Origin: Candidatus Riflebacteria bacterium HGW-Riflebacteria-2
GTDB lineage: Bacteria > Muiribacteriota > Ozemobacteria > Ozemobacterales > Ozemobacteraceae
Assembly (NCBI GenBank): GCA_002839435.1
Contig: PGYA01000013.1
Coordinates: 27,827 to 91,826, forward strand
Direction of reading: 5' to 3'
DNA: 64,000 nucleotides
Made by a program: the position numbers and the translations under genes. Below, one piece after another: positions 63,774 to 64,000 of the stretch. Positions within the stretch are counted from its first letter, which is position 1. Every line of letters starts with the position of its first letter. The notes beneath the pieces are model-generated. The model made no database searches. It saw only the letters and a program-made list of their open reading frames with translations, and was not told the DNA's origin.

Positions 63774-64000
63774 CGTCGGCCCCTTCCATTGCTTTGATTT
63801 TGCCAGATTCGATCATCTGAACAGCTTCTTTGATTGTAGGATTACCTTCGACCGCATAAATAAGCACTCCAGCCGCTCTGAGAACGCTATAGGCTTTCGG
63901 CCCGCAATGACCGGAAATAACCGCTTCAGCGCCAAGATTTACCACGTTCTGGGCCGTCTGAATGCCGGCGCCCTGAGCTGCCTGAAAATTCTGGGTATTG
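63754..64000 (-). CDS. NifX-like protein, partial (start outside window)
   Basis: The frame is open to the window edge and its C-terminal part reads AEAVISGHCGPKAYSVL, with NPTIKEAVQMIESGKIKAM near the end. It is the NifX-type family, a paralogue of the gene at 61.6 kb. Its stop overlaps the fused Mrp ATG by 20 bases. The 5' end is beyond 64000. Confidence 0.85.
   Translation of the reverse strand, partial: NTQNFQAAQGAGIQTAQNVVNLGAEAVISGHCGPKAYSVLRAAGVLIYAVEGNPTIKEAVQMIESGKIKAMEGADVEGHWV

Overview
The window looks like a chromosomal segment of a Gram-negative-type (two-membrane), probably anaerobic or microaerophilic bacterium. Evidence for two membranes is ExbB-ExbD-TonB, a LolA-like protein with a beta-barrel partner, a porin, and many Sec signal peptides. 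Evidence for low-oxygen life is a ferritin/rubrerythrin-like protein, a class III FAD disulfide reductase, NifX-like proteins with ferredoxin-bearing Mrp-type ATPases, and DsrE. Start sites are mostly preceded by AGGAG-type ribosome sites, and overlapping stop/start codons (ATGA) are common. The gene mix is reminiscent of uncultured phyla such as Candidatus Riflebacteria, but no marker gene here fixes the taxonomy. No rRNA, tRNA, CRISPR array or intact insertion sequence was found.

Layout. 1-3.9 kb: a frameshifted Tim44-like/zinc-ribbon/TerB membrane protein, a ferritin-like protein with a small zinc-ribbon partner, and a YkgJ-type Cys-cluster protein. 3.9-12 kb (minus strand): three pseudopilin-like genes, a secreted beta-propeller, an SH3-plus-cysteine-peptidase protein, a HEAT-repeat membrane protein and a STAS protein. 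12-18 kb: an M42 peptidase, then exbB-exbD-tonB flanked by two DUF364-type paralogues. 17.7-24 kb: truncated peroxiredoxin, a DtxR-type regulator with a long inverted repeat on its promoter, FmdB, a TolC remnant, a CoA-disulfide-reductase-like enzyme, a DUF5320-like protein with a radical SAM protein, and asnB.

24-34 kb holds two transport operons: an ABC ATPase/permease with a LolA-like protein and an outer-membrane barrel, and three consecutive SPFH proteins followed by a P1B-type metal ATPase. 34-48 kb is a surface locus: a 3405-residue secreted multi-repeat protein followed by TadE, TadE and TadG-like pilus genes. 48-55 kb: membrane C39-like peptidase, DsrE, a DUF89 protein with an MBL-fold hydrolase, an autoregulated HTH/OFA-type MFS pair, a CoA-disulfide-reductase/rhodanese pseudogene, and a MOSC protein, the last two bracketed by an inverted repeat pair.

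55-60.5 kb is a minus-strand metal (probably zinc) uptake operon: Cys-rich membrane protein, porin, binding protein, ATPase, permease. 60.6-64 kb: DUF5320 protein, thioesterase and, on the minus strand, NifX - fused double Mrp ATPase - NifX.

The most system-like novelties are the SPFH-trio/P1B-ATPase operon, the DUF364-flanked Ton motor, the giant calcium-loop repeat protein coupled to Tad pseudopilins, and the fused double Mrp ATPase. The window also carries at least four gene lesions (frameshift, truncation, remnant, internal deletion), suggesting ongoing decay or local assembly errors.
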